Source: Nageia nagi (Eukaryota > Pinophyta). Taken from it: a stretch of 64,000 nucleotides of DNA. Shown here one piece after another: positions 47,084 through 58,869 of this stretch (positions are counted from its first letter, which is position 1; every line of letters begins with the position of its first letter). The stretch lies in NCBI GenBank assembly GCA_050084985.1, contig JBITNC010000001.1, positions 214,706,001 through 214,770,000 of the forward strand. The letters run 5' to 3'. A model generated the notes under the pieces. That model searched no databases. It worked only from the letters and a program-made list of their open reading frames with translations, and was not told the DNA's origin. Position numbers and translations under genes: made by a program.

Positions 47084-50000
47084 TCTCTTGTAAGTCCTTC
47101 CCATGCATGGTGGTGGGAAATATGTAAAGAAATCCTACTACATGGTGTATCATGATCTAGGGTCTACCAACAACATACCATGGCTTCCCAATGTTAATGT
47201 TGTTATGAGAGTCTATGAAGAGGAATATGGATGCCCAATGTAGTAGCTATTTAAAAACATGCTTATGTTAATAGTAGACTGCATGACCCCCTCTTTATCT
47301 TGTACTCCCCTTGATCCCTTACTCATTCATTTTCTCTCCATCATGCAATCTATCCCACATCCCTTACCTTTATTTCCTATATGATTTGGATAAGGCATGA
47401 AGTACATAAAATTTTACAGCTACATGTAGAACATCTCTTGTAATTCCATCCCATGCATGGTGGTGGGAAGTGTGTGGAGAAACCCTACCACATGGTGTAT
47501 CATAATTTAGGGTCTACAAATAATGTAGTATAATTTTATAATATTTATGTTTCAATGTAAGTATATGAAGAGAACTATGGATGCCCTATGTAGATATGGT
47601 TTGAAATATACTTGATGTTAATCATACATTGCATGGCCCCTTCTCCATCTTGTCACTCCCCTTAATCCCTTACCCACTCTTCCTCTCTCCATCATGTTGG
47701 TCCATCCCACATCCCTTCCCCTAGTTTCTCTATGGTTTGACTAACGTGTGAAATATAATGATATGGATACATGTAGAATGTCTCCTAGAAGTCCTTCCCA
47801 TGTATGGTGGTTGGAAATGTATGGAAAAATCCTACCATATGGTATATCATGATTTGGGATCTACCAGTAAGGAATCATAGTTGCTCGAATGTTCATGTTG
47901 CTATGTGAGTATTCAAAAAGGACTATGGATGCCCAATGTAGTGATGGTTTGGAAACACACTTGATGATAATAGTATATCATATGGTCCCCTCTCTATATT
48001 ACACTCTCCTTGATACCTTATCCCACATCCCTTACCCTAGTAGCCTCTATGGTTTGGATAAGGCATGAAGTATGTCTAATGCTACAACTACATTTAGAAA
48101 TATATATTATAAGTCCTTCCCATGATGGTGGTGGAAAGTGTATGGATAAACCCTATCATATGGTGTATCATGATCTTATGTCTACTACAACATACTATAG
48201 TTTCTAGACATTCATGTTACTATGTAAGTCCATAGAGAGGACTATGGATGCCTAATGTAGTGGTGGTTTAGAAACATGCTTGATGTTGATTGTAAACCTC
48301 ATGAACCTTATTCCATCTTACACTCCCCTTGATTCCTTACCTTCCCTCCCTCTCTCTAGCATGTTATTCCATCCCATGTCCCTTCCCTTTGTTACCTCTA
48401 TCAATTTAGCTAAGGTATGAAGTATGTATAAAAAATATATATGTCATAAGAAAATTGACCCCTAATCTAATTATAGAAAGGTATTTTAACATAAAACTAC
48501 TATTATTAGGATGATTGGTGATTAGTACCCTATTATTTTAGTGCAATGTAACTCATCCCATCTTAAGAAATTAATTTCTTTAGTCTACCCTATCACCTAG
48601 GCTAGCTTTCTATGAATCTAATATGCCCCTTACCTTTCTCCTTTGCTCCTCCCTCCATAAGTATTGTAATATATCATGGATTTGTTCCTTGCCCTAGTTA
48701 CCTTGGCTAAGGTGTGAAGTATGTCTAATGGTATGGCTACATGTAGAAAATATCTTATAATTCCTTCTCATGCATAGTTGTGGGAATTATATGGAGAAAC
48801 CCTATCACATGATGTATCATGATTTAGTATCTATAAATAATGTACTACAATTTCCTAATATTCATATTGCTATGTGAGTCTATAGAGAGGACTATGGATG
48901 TCCAATATAGTAATAGTTTAGAAATACATTTGATGTTGATCATAGAACATATGGTCTATTCTCCATCTTGCACTCACCTTGAAGCCTTGCTTGGTTTCCC
49001 TCTCTTCATCACACCAGTTTGTCCCACATCCCTTCCTCATATTCCTCTATGGTTTAGCTAAGATGTGAAGTACATCCCATGCTTTGGCTACATGATAATA
49101 TCTCTTGTAATTCCTTCCCATGCATGGTGGTGGGAAGTGTATTGAGAAACCATCCTATATTATGTAACATGATATAGGATCTACCAACAATGTACCATGG
49201 TTGCTAATGTTCATGTTTCTATGCAAGTCTATTAATAGGATTATGGATACCCAATGTAGCAATGGTTTAAAAATATGCTCAATACTAATTGTATACTATA
49301 TGTACCCTTCTCCATCTTCCAATACTATTAATTCCTTACGTATTTACCCTCTCTCCATCATATCAATCCATATTAGAGTTGTATTTATGATTCAACTAAG
49401 GAATAAAGTACATCTAATGCTATGGCTACATATAGAATGTATCTTATAAGTCTTTCCCATATGTGGTGGTGGTAAGTGTGTGGAGAAATCCTATCATATA
49501 ATGTATCATGATATATAATCTACTAATAATGTATTGCAACTTCTTGATGTTGATGTTGATATGTGAGTTTGTAGAGAGGACTATAGATTCCCAATGTAGT
49601 AGTAGTTTGAAAATATGCTTGATGCCCATCATAGAATGTATAACCCCTTATTCATCTTGCACTCACCTTGATTGCTTACCCATCTATGCTTTATTCATCA
49701 TGATGGTCCATCATACATTCCTTTCCTAGGTTTCTCTATAGTTTATCTAAGGCATGAAGTATATCTAATACTATGACTATGTGAAGAAAATATCTTATAA
49801 GTTTTATGTGTGGGGAAACCCTTCCATATGGTGTATCATGATCTAGGATCTACTAAAAATATACTATGGTTTCTAATTTTCATGTTACCATACAAGTATA
49901 TGGAGAGGAATGTGCATGCCTAATGTAATTATGGTTCAAAAATATAAAAGATATCAATCATAACTGCATGACCCCTAATACATCTTGCATTCCCCTTGAT

Positions 50001-51710
50001 TCCATGCTTACCTACCCACTCTCCATCACATCAATTTGTCCCATATCCCTAACCCCATTACCTCCATGCCTTAGCTAAGGTATGAAGAACATCTAAAAAA
50101 TACATTCATCATAGGCAAACCAACCCCTTATCTAATTGTAGATAGGTATTTTAACCTAAAATACTATAATGAGAATAATTGGTGACTAGTCCCTACCTAG
50201 GTTGGTGCAATGCAACTCATCCTATCTCAATATAGTCAATTTCTCAAGTATACCATATCACCTAGGCTATATTTCTATGTATCCAACCTACCTCTTCCCT
50301 TATTCCCCCATTCCTCCCTCTATTACTCTTATAACATATCATAGATTTATCCCTTATCCTAGTTGCCTCTATAGTTTAGCTAAGGTTTGAAGTATGTCCA
50401 ATGCTATAGCTACATGTAGAATTCCTCCTATAATTCATTCCCATGCATGGTGTTGATAAGTATGTGGAGAAACCTTTCCAAATATCATATCATGATTTGA
50501 GGTCTACCAATAATGTACCATAGTTGCTTGATGTTCATGTTGCTATGTGAGTCCATAGAGAGGACTATGGATGCCAAATGTATCAATGGTTCAAAAACAT
50601 GCTCAATGTTGATCATAGACCACATGTTCCCCTCCCTTGCACTCCCCTTAATTCCTTTCCCACATTCCCTCTCTCCATCACTTTAATCTATTCTACATCC
50701 CTTATATCAATTACTCTATGGTTCAAATAAGGTGTGAAGTACATCTAATGCTATGGCTACATATAAAATATCTCATGTAAGTCCTTCCCATATATGATGG
50801 TAGGAAGTGTGTGGATAAACCCTACCACATAGTATATCATGATATAGGGTATAATAATAATGTACTATAGTTTCTTAAAGTTCATATTATTATACGATTC
50901 CATAGAGAGGTTTATGGATGCCCAATGTAGTAAAAATTTAGAAATATGCTCAATGTGAATCATAGATTGCATGACCTATCTTGTACTTTCCTTGATCCCT
51001 TTCTTATTCACACTCTCTCTATATCATTATTCCATCCCATGTCCCTTGTCCAATTACCTCTATAGTTTAGCTAATGTATGAAGTACATCTAATGCTACAG
51101 TTGTATGCAAAACATCTCTTGTAATTCCTTCCTATGTACATTGGTGGGAAGTGTATGGAGAAACCCTACTACATAATGTATCATGATCTAGGTTCTACCA
51201 AAAATATACAATATTTGATTGATATTTAGATTACTATATAAATCTATAAAGAATATTATGAATGCCTAATGTAGTGATGGTTTGGAAACACACTCATGTT
51301 GATAGTATATACATAGCACCCTACCATATTGAACTCCCCTTAATCCCTTATCCATTATACTCTCTCCATAATGTTGATCTATCCTATGTACCTTACCTTA
51401 GTTGCCTCTATTATTTGGATTAGGAATGAAGTATGTTGAATTCTATCTCTACATGCAAAACATCTCCTGCAAGTCCTTCCCATGCAAGGGTAGTGGGAAG
51501 TGTGTGGAGAAACCCTACCACATGGTGTATTATGATTTGTGTCTACCAACAACATATAATGGTTTCTAATGTTCATATTACTATGTGAATCTATGTAGAG
51601 GTCTATGTGGTTCAAAAATACACTCAATGTGATTGTAGACTACATAGACCCTTGTCTTGCACTCCCCTTGATTCCTTCCCTATTTTTCATCTCTATATCA
51701 TGCTCTCCAC
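47084..51710. repeat. ~345-bp satellite-like tandem array with higher-order variants
   Basis: The anchor AAGTCCTTCCCATGCATGGT or close forms recurs at about 47093, 47452, 47800, 48119, 48768, 49117, 49457, 49800, 50440, 50787, 51130 and 51476. Most steps are 340-350 bp. Each unit also has TGGTGTATCATGAT, GGGTCTACCAA, GAGGACTATGGATGCCCAATGTAGT, ACTCCCCTTGATCCCTTACCC and CTCTCCATCAT. Two steps are about 645 bp because a different ~300-bp segment (CTAATTATAGAAAGGTATTT, at 48460 and 50128) is inserted; these lie about 1.67 kb apart, which suggests a higher-order unit. Small open readings here are array translations. It may be a satellite or the internal repeats of a further element. Confidence 0.92.
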
Positions 51711-52239
51711 TCTTAAATGCATAAAATCTTAGTTATGAACAACATCATGGTTATCTATAATTTTTTGGGTCAAACTATCCTTAGCCTCAATTCATGGCTA
51801 GGTCTATCGATGTTTACTAAAACCTTATTTATCAAGTACTAGCCATTGCAAAATATGCAATTTAGTTACAAGTTTGACATCAACTAGAGATACACTTTAA
51901 GTATCAATTTCATACCATATTTAGGCTAAAATGGCTCCTTACGGGCTATCAAAATGAGATTTGGATGTGTTTGACTTGGTCATTCACCATGATGAAGGTA
52001 AGCTTCTTGATTGATCATCTAAAGGATTAGGTGCATGTATTGGTAGATAGAGCTAAGTGTGGGTTATGATACATCTTCTCCATTACTTGGTTTACCCTAT
52101 GATGCATAAGGCTTTAAGTGCATGTATATAGTGTCTAACACTTAATGTTGGATGATCATGCTCATCCCTCATATTTCAAAGCATCTTGGTCCCTATTTAT
52201 CCCTTTATTTATTATTATATTCTTAATTATGATAATTGA
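51711..52239. other. Spacer between two tandem arrays
   Basis: No gene or repeat recognised, apart from slight similarity of 51940-52010 to 53260-53330. Confidence 0.5.
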
Positions 52240-53250
52240 TCAAGATTAGAATTCAATGAAGGCTCACACTAACATGTGTGTAGATGGAGATCCTAGGATG
52301 GGATGCTCATGATTATATGGATAGTGTAGTTTCTTCATTAAAGGGAATAGCAAGGAGCATATCTTGGGATGTAAGGTAAAGGGAATCATATGAGATAAAG
52401 TTTCTAAGGGTGTCTATGAACTAAATAATACATATATGATATTTTGATCAATTTATGCAACTATCATATGTTTGCTTAATTGAGGTTATGCTTCAAGGAA
52501 GATTTACACCAACATGTGTGTAGGAGATGATCCTAGGATGGGATGGTCATGAGTGGCATTTGTAAAAAATCATGTGCATAGTGTATTTTATTCCTTATGG
52601 GATGACCAAGAGGACCACATCCTTAAGATACAAGGTAAAGTACCCATACTAGGATAAAGCTATCAAGGCATCCATGAACTAAGCCTCTATCGTGTGGTTT
52701 TCTAATCAATAAATGCAATGATCATGGGGACCTTTGATTGAGGTTACACATCAAATAAGGCTTGCACCAATATGTTTATAGGGGATGATCCTAGGATGGG
52801 ACACTTATGAGTGGTATTTATAAAGGATCACATGTATAGTACAATTTATTCCTTATTGAGTTACCACGAGGACCATCTTCTAAAGATGTAGGGTAAAGGG
52901 CCCCATATCAAGACAAAGCTCCTAATATGTCTATGAACTTAATCCCACATCAATGATATTTTGATCAATGGATTCAATGATCTTCGGGACCCTTAATCAA
53001 GGTTATGCTTCAAGGAAGGCTTACACAATATATGTGTAGGGGGTGAGCTTGGGATGGGATGCTCATAATTTTTATTCATAAAGGATCACATACATGGTCT
53101 AGTTTCTTCCTTATTAGGTAATCATAAGGATAATATTCTTAGGATGTAGGGTAAAGGGTCCCATACTAGGAAAAAGATCCTAGGATGTATATGAATTGAA
53201 CCCTAAGTGGATGATCCTTTGATCAAGGGTCTTAGGTCCCCTTGTTATGT
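52240..53250. repeat. ~250-bp tandem array, four units
   Basis: GATCCTAGGATGGGATG recurs at about 52289, 52530, 52787 and, as GAGCTTGGGATGGGATG, 53045. Each unit contains ACATGTGTGTAGG, AAAGGATCACATGYATAGT, GATGTARGGTAAAGGG, CTATGAACTAAA and TTTGATCAATG. Steps are 241-258 bp. Confidence 0.87.
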
Positions 53251-54944
53251 ACTACTCAATTGCCATCAAAATGAGTAGGGATGGATCATTTTTGTATTCA
53301 AAGGATTGGTGGGTTATATTATGATCTCTCTTATCAAACATGTGTGGTGGGGTATTTGAATTATCTTCTATCCATATAACATGGTTGAAGGCTCCCTAGT
53401 TGATCCTACTAGTAGTCATATGATTGTATCAAGGATTAAGCCATGCATGCCTAAGTATGAACTATTTCAAACTATAAAATTATGAATGGCTCATTAAAAT
53501 AGTTATATTTTATTTTATGGTACCATAATACTTAGATAACCATAGTAATTTTAGAGTAAATACATGTACCAAATCTTGACTCTTAAAAGGGATGCATTTA
53601 TTAGATAAAAGACTAGTGTACATTTACTTTTTTCTTTGGTGATTCATGATAACTCAATGGATCACATAGCCCTAGTTCTAATGATGCTTCATTAAAATTT
53701 CCACCCTATCAACTTTTGATGGTAGGATATAGGCCTACCATGGTGGTGATGTGTGATTGATAATTAGTGTTCAATTCTAAATAGGAAACCTAAGAAATGG
53801 ATACCACATCCAAGAAAGGTAGTAAGCATGAAAATTACCTAATCCTAACATGGGGAGGTAGTGAAAATAAATAATAATACTAGGCTCTTAGATTTTGGTA
53901 ATTGGAATGAGTACAATCTAAACCCCTTAATGAGGATCCATTAGAGGATAAGTTTGGTGCTAGTAGTTGTAATAATTCTAGTTCCAATAGCATATATTTC
54001 AGTTATTATAGTTGAAAAGATCATAGTTGGATCTTGGGTTATGTTTATTGGTCTACTACACCATTGTACACCACCACTAACATACCTTCTACCAATGATG
54101 CATTCTTGGCATGAACTAGTTGAGTCATGGTTTTGGAATTATTACTTTGAAAATATTAGAGTGTTCATTAGCATGAATTAACATGATAGGAGTTAGGTCC
54201 TATTCTATTAGCCTTTAGGACTAGAGTAATAATTAATAAGGACTATTGGGGGTATTTGTATTTCATTATTAGATGTGAAATTCATGGATTTATGGAATAT
54301 AAATCATTATAAAAGCATTTATTAAGGATATTTTCATTAATTAAGAATGAATGTTTTGAAGCTCAAAGATGATTAGATACCATCATAGTATCTACCATGA
54401 ATAATATTGACTAGGGATTGATGGATGTTACTCTAAGGATTTCATCAACATCTTCTAAAAAATTAGTGTTTGGGTTCTAAGAGTATGGTCACAAGGTTTA
54501 AACTTAAAGGAATTAATGTAAGGGAACCACTAGGAGTGGATCTTGTAGCTTAATTTGATTCAATATAGGGAAACCTACCAAGTCTATACATAGTAAGGAT
54601 TAACATATTGATAGCTATTTCTTTATTTGGCTAATTTTATTAATGAATGAGACCTAATCTTGCTAACTAGCTATATAGAGATTCCCCTTTATCGCTAGCT
54701 TCTTAGAGGGACTATGGCCATTTAGGTCATGGAAGTTTGAGGTAATAATAGGTATATAAATCCCTTGGATAGTTTAAGAAACATACATGCTACACTAATG
54801 CAATTAGTGAGCTTTTTCACCTAGTTTAACAAGGTTAGGAAATCTTTCCAAATTACATCATGATGGGATAGACCATTGCAATTATTGATCTTTAATAAGG
54901 AATTATTAATAAGAACTAGTCATCAACTCATGTTGACTATGTAT
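53251..54944. other. Unassigned sequence up to the gap
   Basis: Mostly non-coding. The plus strand at about 53900-54120 is faintly coding-like (PLNEDPLEDKFGASSCNNSS, then YVYWSTTPLYTTTNIPSTND in another frame), but too short and too Ser/Thr/Asn-biased to name. The left boundary of element E is hidden in the following gap. Confidence 0.4.
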
Positions 54945-55044
54945 NNNNNNNNNNNNNNNNNNNNNNNNNNNNNNNNNNNNNNNNNNNNNNNNNNNNNNNN
55001 NNNNNNNNNNNNNNNNNNNNNNNNNNNNNNNNNNNNNNNNNNNN
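54945..55044. other. Assembly gap of 100 N
   Basis: Exactly 100 N, a conventional gap length, so the true size is unknown. The sequence differs in kind on the two sides: unassigned DNA on the left, integrase of element E on the right. Confidence 0.99.
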
Positions 55045-55860
55045 TAAAGTTGAGTCAAATACCTAAACTTTATTGGTACCTACAACATACAAGGTGACTA
55101 TTAGTGGAGCTTGACCATACACTACTTCATAGGGGGTCATCTTGCTAGTAGAATGATAAGATGTATTATATCACCACTTAGCCAAGAGAAGCCATCATAT
55201 CTAATGCATAGGTTATGCTAAAGTAAGACAACATAAATATGTTTCCAATTATTTGTTGATAATTTTAGTTTAACCATCAGTTTATGGGTGATATGTTGAG
55301 CTCATATTTAGTTAGGTACCTTGCAATTTAAAAAGTTCTTACCAAAAATGACTTGTAAAATTGGGATCATGATCACTAGTAATTATCTCTAGCATGCCAT
55401 ATATTTTGAAAATTATATCTAGGAATAATTATGCCACTATCACTACTTTGTAGGGATGATCCAATGAACCAAAATGAGCATATTTGGATAATCGATCAAC
55501 TAACACTAGAATAACTAATTTACCATGAGATTTAGGAAGGCTTTTAATGAAATCCATTAAGATATTGGTCATGTATGGGTAGGTGTGGAGAGAGGTTAAA
55601 GGAGTCTTGGAGTAACCATTATATCACCTTTTTATGGTTGACACACATCATAAGATACCACAAACTACTTGATATCTAATTTCATACCTATCTAATAGAA
55701 TGATCATACCACTCATAAGTTTTCAAAAATCCTTCATGTGCTAATGTAGGTGTGGAATGCAATTCAACAAGTATTTTTGATTTACATTTTGAAGGATATG
55801 GTAACAAAATTTCACCTTTGAATCTCAAAATACCATTATGCCATGTATGGTGTGGTTTAC
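55045..55860 (-). pseudogene. Integrase relic of element E
   Basis: Minus-strand fragments: a zinc-domain remnant HSTPTLAHEGFLKTYEWYDHSI near 55700-55740, then broken core, and a readable C-terminal part WWYNTSYHSTSKMTPYEVVYGQAPL near 55090-55190 with the following GTNKV region, as found in chromovirus integrases (W-Y-N-T-x-Y-H-S-x-x-x-x-T-P-F-x-x-V-Y-G). The gene runs into the gap, so a chromodomain cannot be checked. Many stops. Confidence 0.8.
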
Positions 55861-56508
55861 TCATGGGGTCTTGAGTTATTTAATTTAGCAATTCTTGGGT
55901 GGAGCTATCCTTTGCCCACTCTTGTTTAACTTTATCCAACCATTAAACAATAGAAGGTGAAAGAGCTTTTAGTGCTACTTAATCTTTAATTTTTTTGGAA
56001 AAAGCATCAACAACCACATTCTCCTTACCTTTATAGTATACTATCTCATAATCATACCCTAGTAGTTTGGTCACCCATTTTTGTTGCTCAGGGGTAGAAA
56101 TGCATTACTTAATGAAAAACTTCAAACTATGATGATCTATGAGGATGATGAAATAGAAACCAATGAGATATGGTATCCAATGTTGAAATGCATGAATGAT
56201 GGTAGGAATTTCTTTTTCATAAGTAGATTTTCCCAAATTTTTTCCAAAGAGTACTCTACTAGTGAATTCTAAGGGATGCTCCTAATGAATTAATACTACC
56301 TCAATTCCTACTCCATAATCATCTCTTTCTATCATAAATATTTTATAAAAATATAGCATTACTAATACTAAGGTGGTACACATTGCCTCCTTAATCTTAG
56401 GGAAAGCTACCTCAGCTTGAGGGGACCATTGGAATGCATTCTTTTTCAACAACATGGTTAGAGGTGCTACAATCTTGTCATAATCCTTCACAAATTTTCT
56501 ATAATATC
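55861..56508 (-). pseudogene. RT C-terminus and RNase H of element E
   Basis: The reading 56508-56282 begins RYYRKFVKDYDKIVAPLTML and continues QWSPQAEVAFPKIKEAMCTT, the end of RT, then the RNase H with STYEKEIPTIIHAFQHW, DHHSLKFF, STPEQQKWVTKLLGYDYEI and YYKGKENVVVDAFSK. These are typical of chromoviruses. The first RNase H aspartate region reads VERD/DYGVG and is altered. Some stops occur. At 56504-56508 lies one copy of the ATATC target duplication of element D. Confidence 0.85.
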
Positions 56509-57385
56509 TGTTTACAAATAAAAATTGAGAGTGCAAATAAGTAAATAGGTGACTATCTACAAACTCAATATTATCTGTATTCTAGCTACGGGTAGCAATT
56601 TATTCTAAATAACAATGAACAACATATAACAATTCAGAAGTGTAAATGTAACCAACCAAGACTGTGATTTGTGTACTTACCTCACGGAATGTACCTGACA
56701 ATGGAAGATGTAGATATTAGCGATGTATTGATGATGAGCTACCTTTCCAACAGCGTCGCAACCTGCAATGATGCCAAAAGAGGACCACGGGCAGTCTGTT
56801 CCAGTGATATAAGAGCATCGGTGGTGTTCTTCCGTTCACAAAGGAGCGCTGGCGACCTTATCTTGATAGCTTTGACCTCTCAGTTAGGTCCAGTTCTTCA
56901 GTATAGATATCTCAGATAGCAGTATAATATCAGAATTGATCGCAGATGTCAGGATAGCTCGCGCAAGGAAGCACACAAACCACAGCCTTGTAGGCGGTAC
57001 CAAGAGATACCTTAGGGGGTAGCCACTTACAAGACCATACGCGGGATCATGTGTATCCTTGTTATTGTGGACTTACTATTAGATCCCTTATTTATATAGA
57101 TATAGGTAATACCGCCCATAGGTCGGCGTGCATCCACATAAATAAGGTTATTTCACAAGATTTAAGATAAATACATCAATAAACAAGATAATTCACGCAA
57201 TACTCAAGATATACCATGCAATATTCAAGACAATTTATGCAATACTCAAAATAACCCATGCAATACTCCTATTCAAGCCAAACATTGATATTATCACTTT
57301 TATCCATTCAAGACATATAGTTAAGCCAAGCATATTTCATTAATTTATTGATTTAAAAACATAAAATCATTTTTATGTGTTAACA
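56509..57385 (-). repeat. 3' LTR of element D
   Basis: Plus-strand TGTTTACAAATA to GTGTTAACA. Minus-strand TATA box (TATATAAATAAGG) near 57086-57099. A tandem run of four 21-22-bp units (CAAGATAATTCACGCAATACT and variants) is at 57183-57270. One dyad motif (GGACCACGGGCAGTCT) at 56782. The polypurine tract abuts it at 57386. Confidence 0.95.
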
Positions 57386-57400
57386 GATGCCCCACTTTGA
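57386..57400 (-). other. Polypurine tract of element D
   Basis: Minus-strand TCAAAGTGGGGCATC directly before the 3' LTR; less pure than the tracts of A and B. Confidence 0.75.
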
Positions 57401-57756
57401 ATGTGAAATCGAAAGGATCATGAGGTGACCTGAGATTTTGCATTCAAAGTAAAACACAATATCATAGCAAACAATTTTGATAAGCAATGATAAACACTAA
57501 CCATTCCAAACTTAAGCAACATCATGATAAAGCTAGATATAGGTTGAGAAAACTCCCTTTTTACATTACCTTGGGCCTGCTTGCCCCTTGCATTTTGCTG
57601 TAGAAGGTGATAGTCCGATAAGCTGATAATCTTTGCCGCAATGTTGATGACCCAAGACAACAAACTTGACAACACATATGATAATGACCAGACAGACGAC
57701 TTGACCACACATGCCGGCCGGACGACAACTCGACAAGACCACATCACAAGACAAAA

Positions 57757-57865
57757 CATGAACAACTCACAAGACCAAGACATGATAACACACATGATCA
57801 ACTCACAAGACAAGACATGATAACACACATGATCAACTCACAAGTCCAAACATGATAACCATAAC
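57757..57865. repeat. 36-bp tandem repeat in D
   Basis: Three units of CAACTCACAAGACAAGACAT followed by GATAACACACATGAT; the last is partial. Confidence 0.85.
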
Positions 57866-57873
57866 CAAACATA

Positions 57874-58360
57874 GGGGAGAGCTAAGTATCCACACAACTG
57901 AGCCCTCTCATCAAGAGGTGTACTCCAGTTGTCGAAGAACCGAACTCCGCAAAACAAGTGATAAGCTGATGATGGGAGAGCTAAGTATCCACACAACTAA
58001 GCCCTCTCATCAAGAGGTGTACTCCAGTTGCCGAAGAACTGAACTCTGCAAAACAAGTGATAAGCTGATGATGGGAGAGCTAAGTATCCACACAACTGAG
58101 CCCTCTCATCAAGAGGTGTACTCCAGTTGCCGAAGAACCAAACTCTGCAAAACAAGTGATAAACTGATAATGGGAGAGCTAAGTATCCACACAACTGAGC
58201 CCTCGCATCAAGAGGTGTACTGCAGTTGCTGAAGAATCGAACTCCGCAAAACAATGATAAGCTAAAGGGGGAGAGCTAAGTTCCACACAACTGAGCCTTC
58301 ACACTGGCTACAGTCACACAAGAACTGAACTCTGCAAAACAATGATAAACTGATGGAGCT
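57874..58360. repeat. ~100-bp tandem repeat in D
   Basis: Units begin GGGAGAGCTAAGTATCCACA at 57874, 57974, 58074 and 58172 and a diverged one at 58268. They contain CATCAAGAGGTGTACTCCAG and CAAAACAAGTGATAAGCTGA. The unit length of 97-100 bp and few stops make long open readings on both strands; these are repeat translations, not genes. Confidence 0.95.
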
Positions 58361-58389
58361 GACACTCCACCAAGAGGCATGATAAGCTG

Positions 58390-58770
58390 ATAATGGGAGC
58401 TTGACTCCTCTCATAAACACATGATGAGCTGACTATGGGAGCTGAACTCCACTCACAAACACATGATAAATTGACTATGGGAGCTGAACTCCACTCACAA
58501 ACACATGATAAACTGACTATGGGAGCTAAACTCCACTCACAAACACATGATAATCAGACTATGGGAGCTGAACTCCACTCATGAGCACATGATAAACTAA
58601 CCATGGGAGCTGGACTCCTCTCACAAGCACATGATAAGCTGACTGTGGGAGCTGAACTCTTCTCACAAGCACATGACAAGCTGACTATGGGAGCTAGACT
58701 CCACTCACAAGCACATGACAAGCTGACTATGGGAGCTGGACTCCACTCACAAGCATGATAGTCTGATCAC
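58390..58770. repeat. ~42-bp tandem repeat in D
   Basis: About nine units of GACTATGGGAGCTGAACTCC followed by ACTCACAAACACATGATAAACT, starting near 58396. It shares GATAAGCTGA and GGGAGCT with the preceding 100-bp units, so it may be derived from them by shortening. Confidence 0.93.
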
Positions 58771-58869
58771 TCAGGTCTGTAAGCACAAAACTCAAAGCAA
58801 TATTCTCCTGGATATATCATTCATCAAACATCTATGATGCACTCATGATACTCAATAAACTGATTTTCT

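Noticed and set aside
48010-50390. Several short open readings in the satellite-like array
   Set aside because: They recur with the 345-bp monomer and show no protein-level conservation.
53954-54181. 75-residue hydrophobic reading as a membrane protein gene
   Set aside because: Another frame of the same DNA is as plausible, no start context or relatives are seen, and the flanks are non-coding.
56671-56919. 82-residue readings, nearly identical at 56671-56919 and 62439-62687
   Set aside because: They lie inside the two LTRs of D, antisense to it, and the identity is that of the LTR DNA.
57418-57828. Cys-rich open readings of 136 and 62 residues on the minus strand of D
   Set aside because: They overlap each other in different frames across the small-repeat region, have no relatives and lie after the gag stop without a ribosome-access rationale.
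57852-58254. Open readings of 126 and 85 residues on both strands
   Set aside because: They are translations of the ~100-bp tandem repeat; the repeated protein units follow the DNA period.
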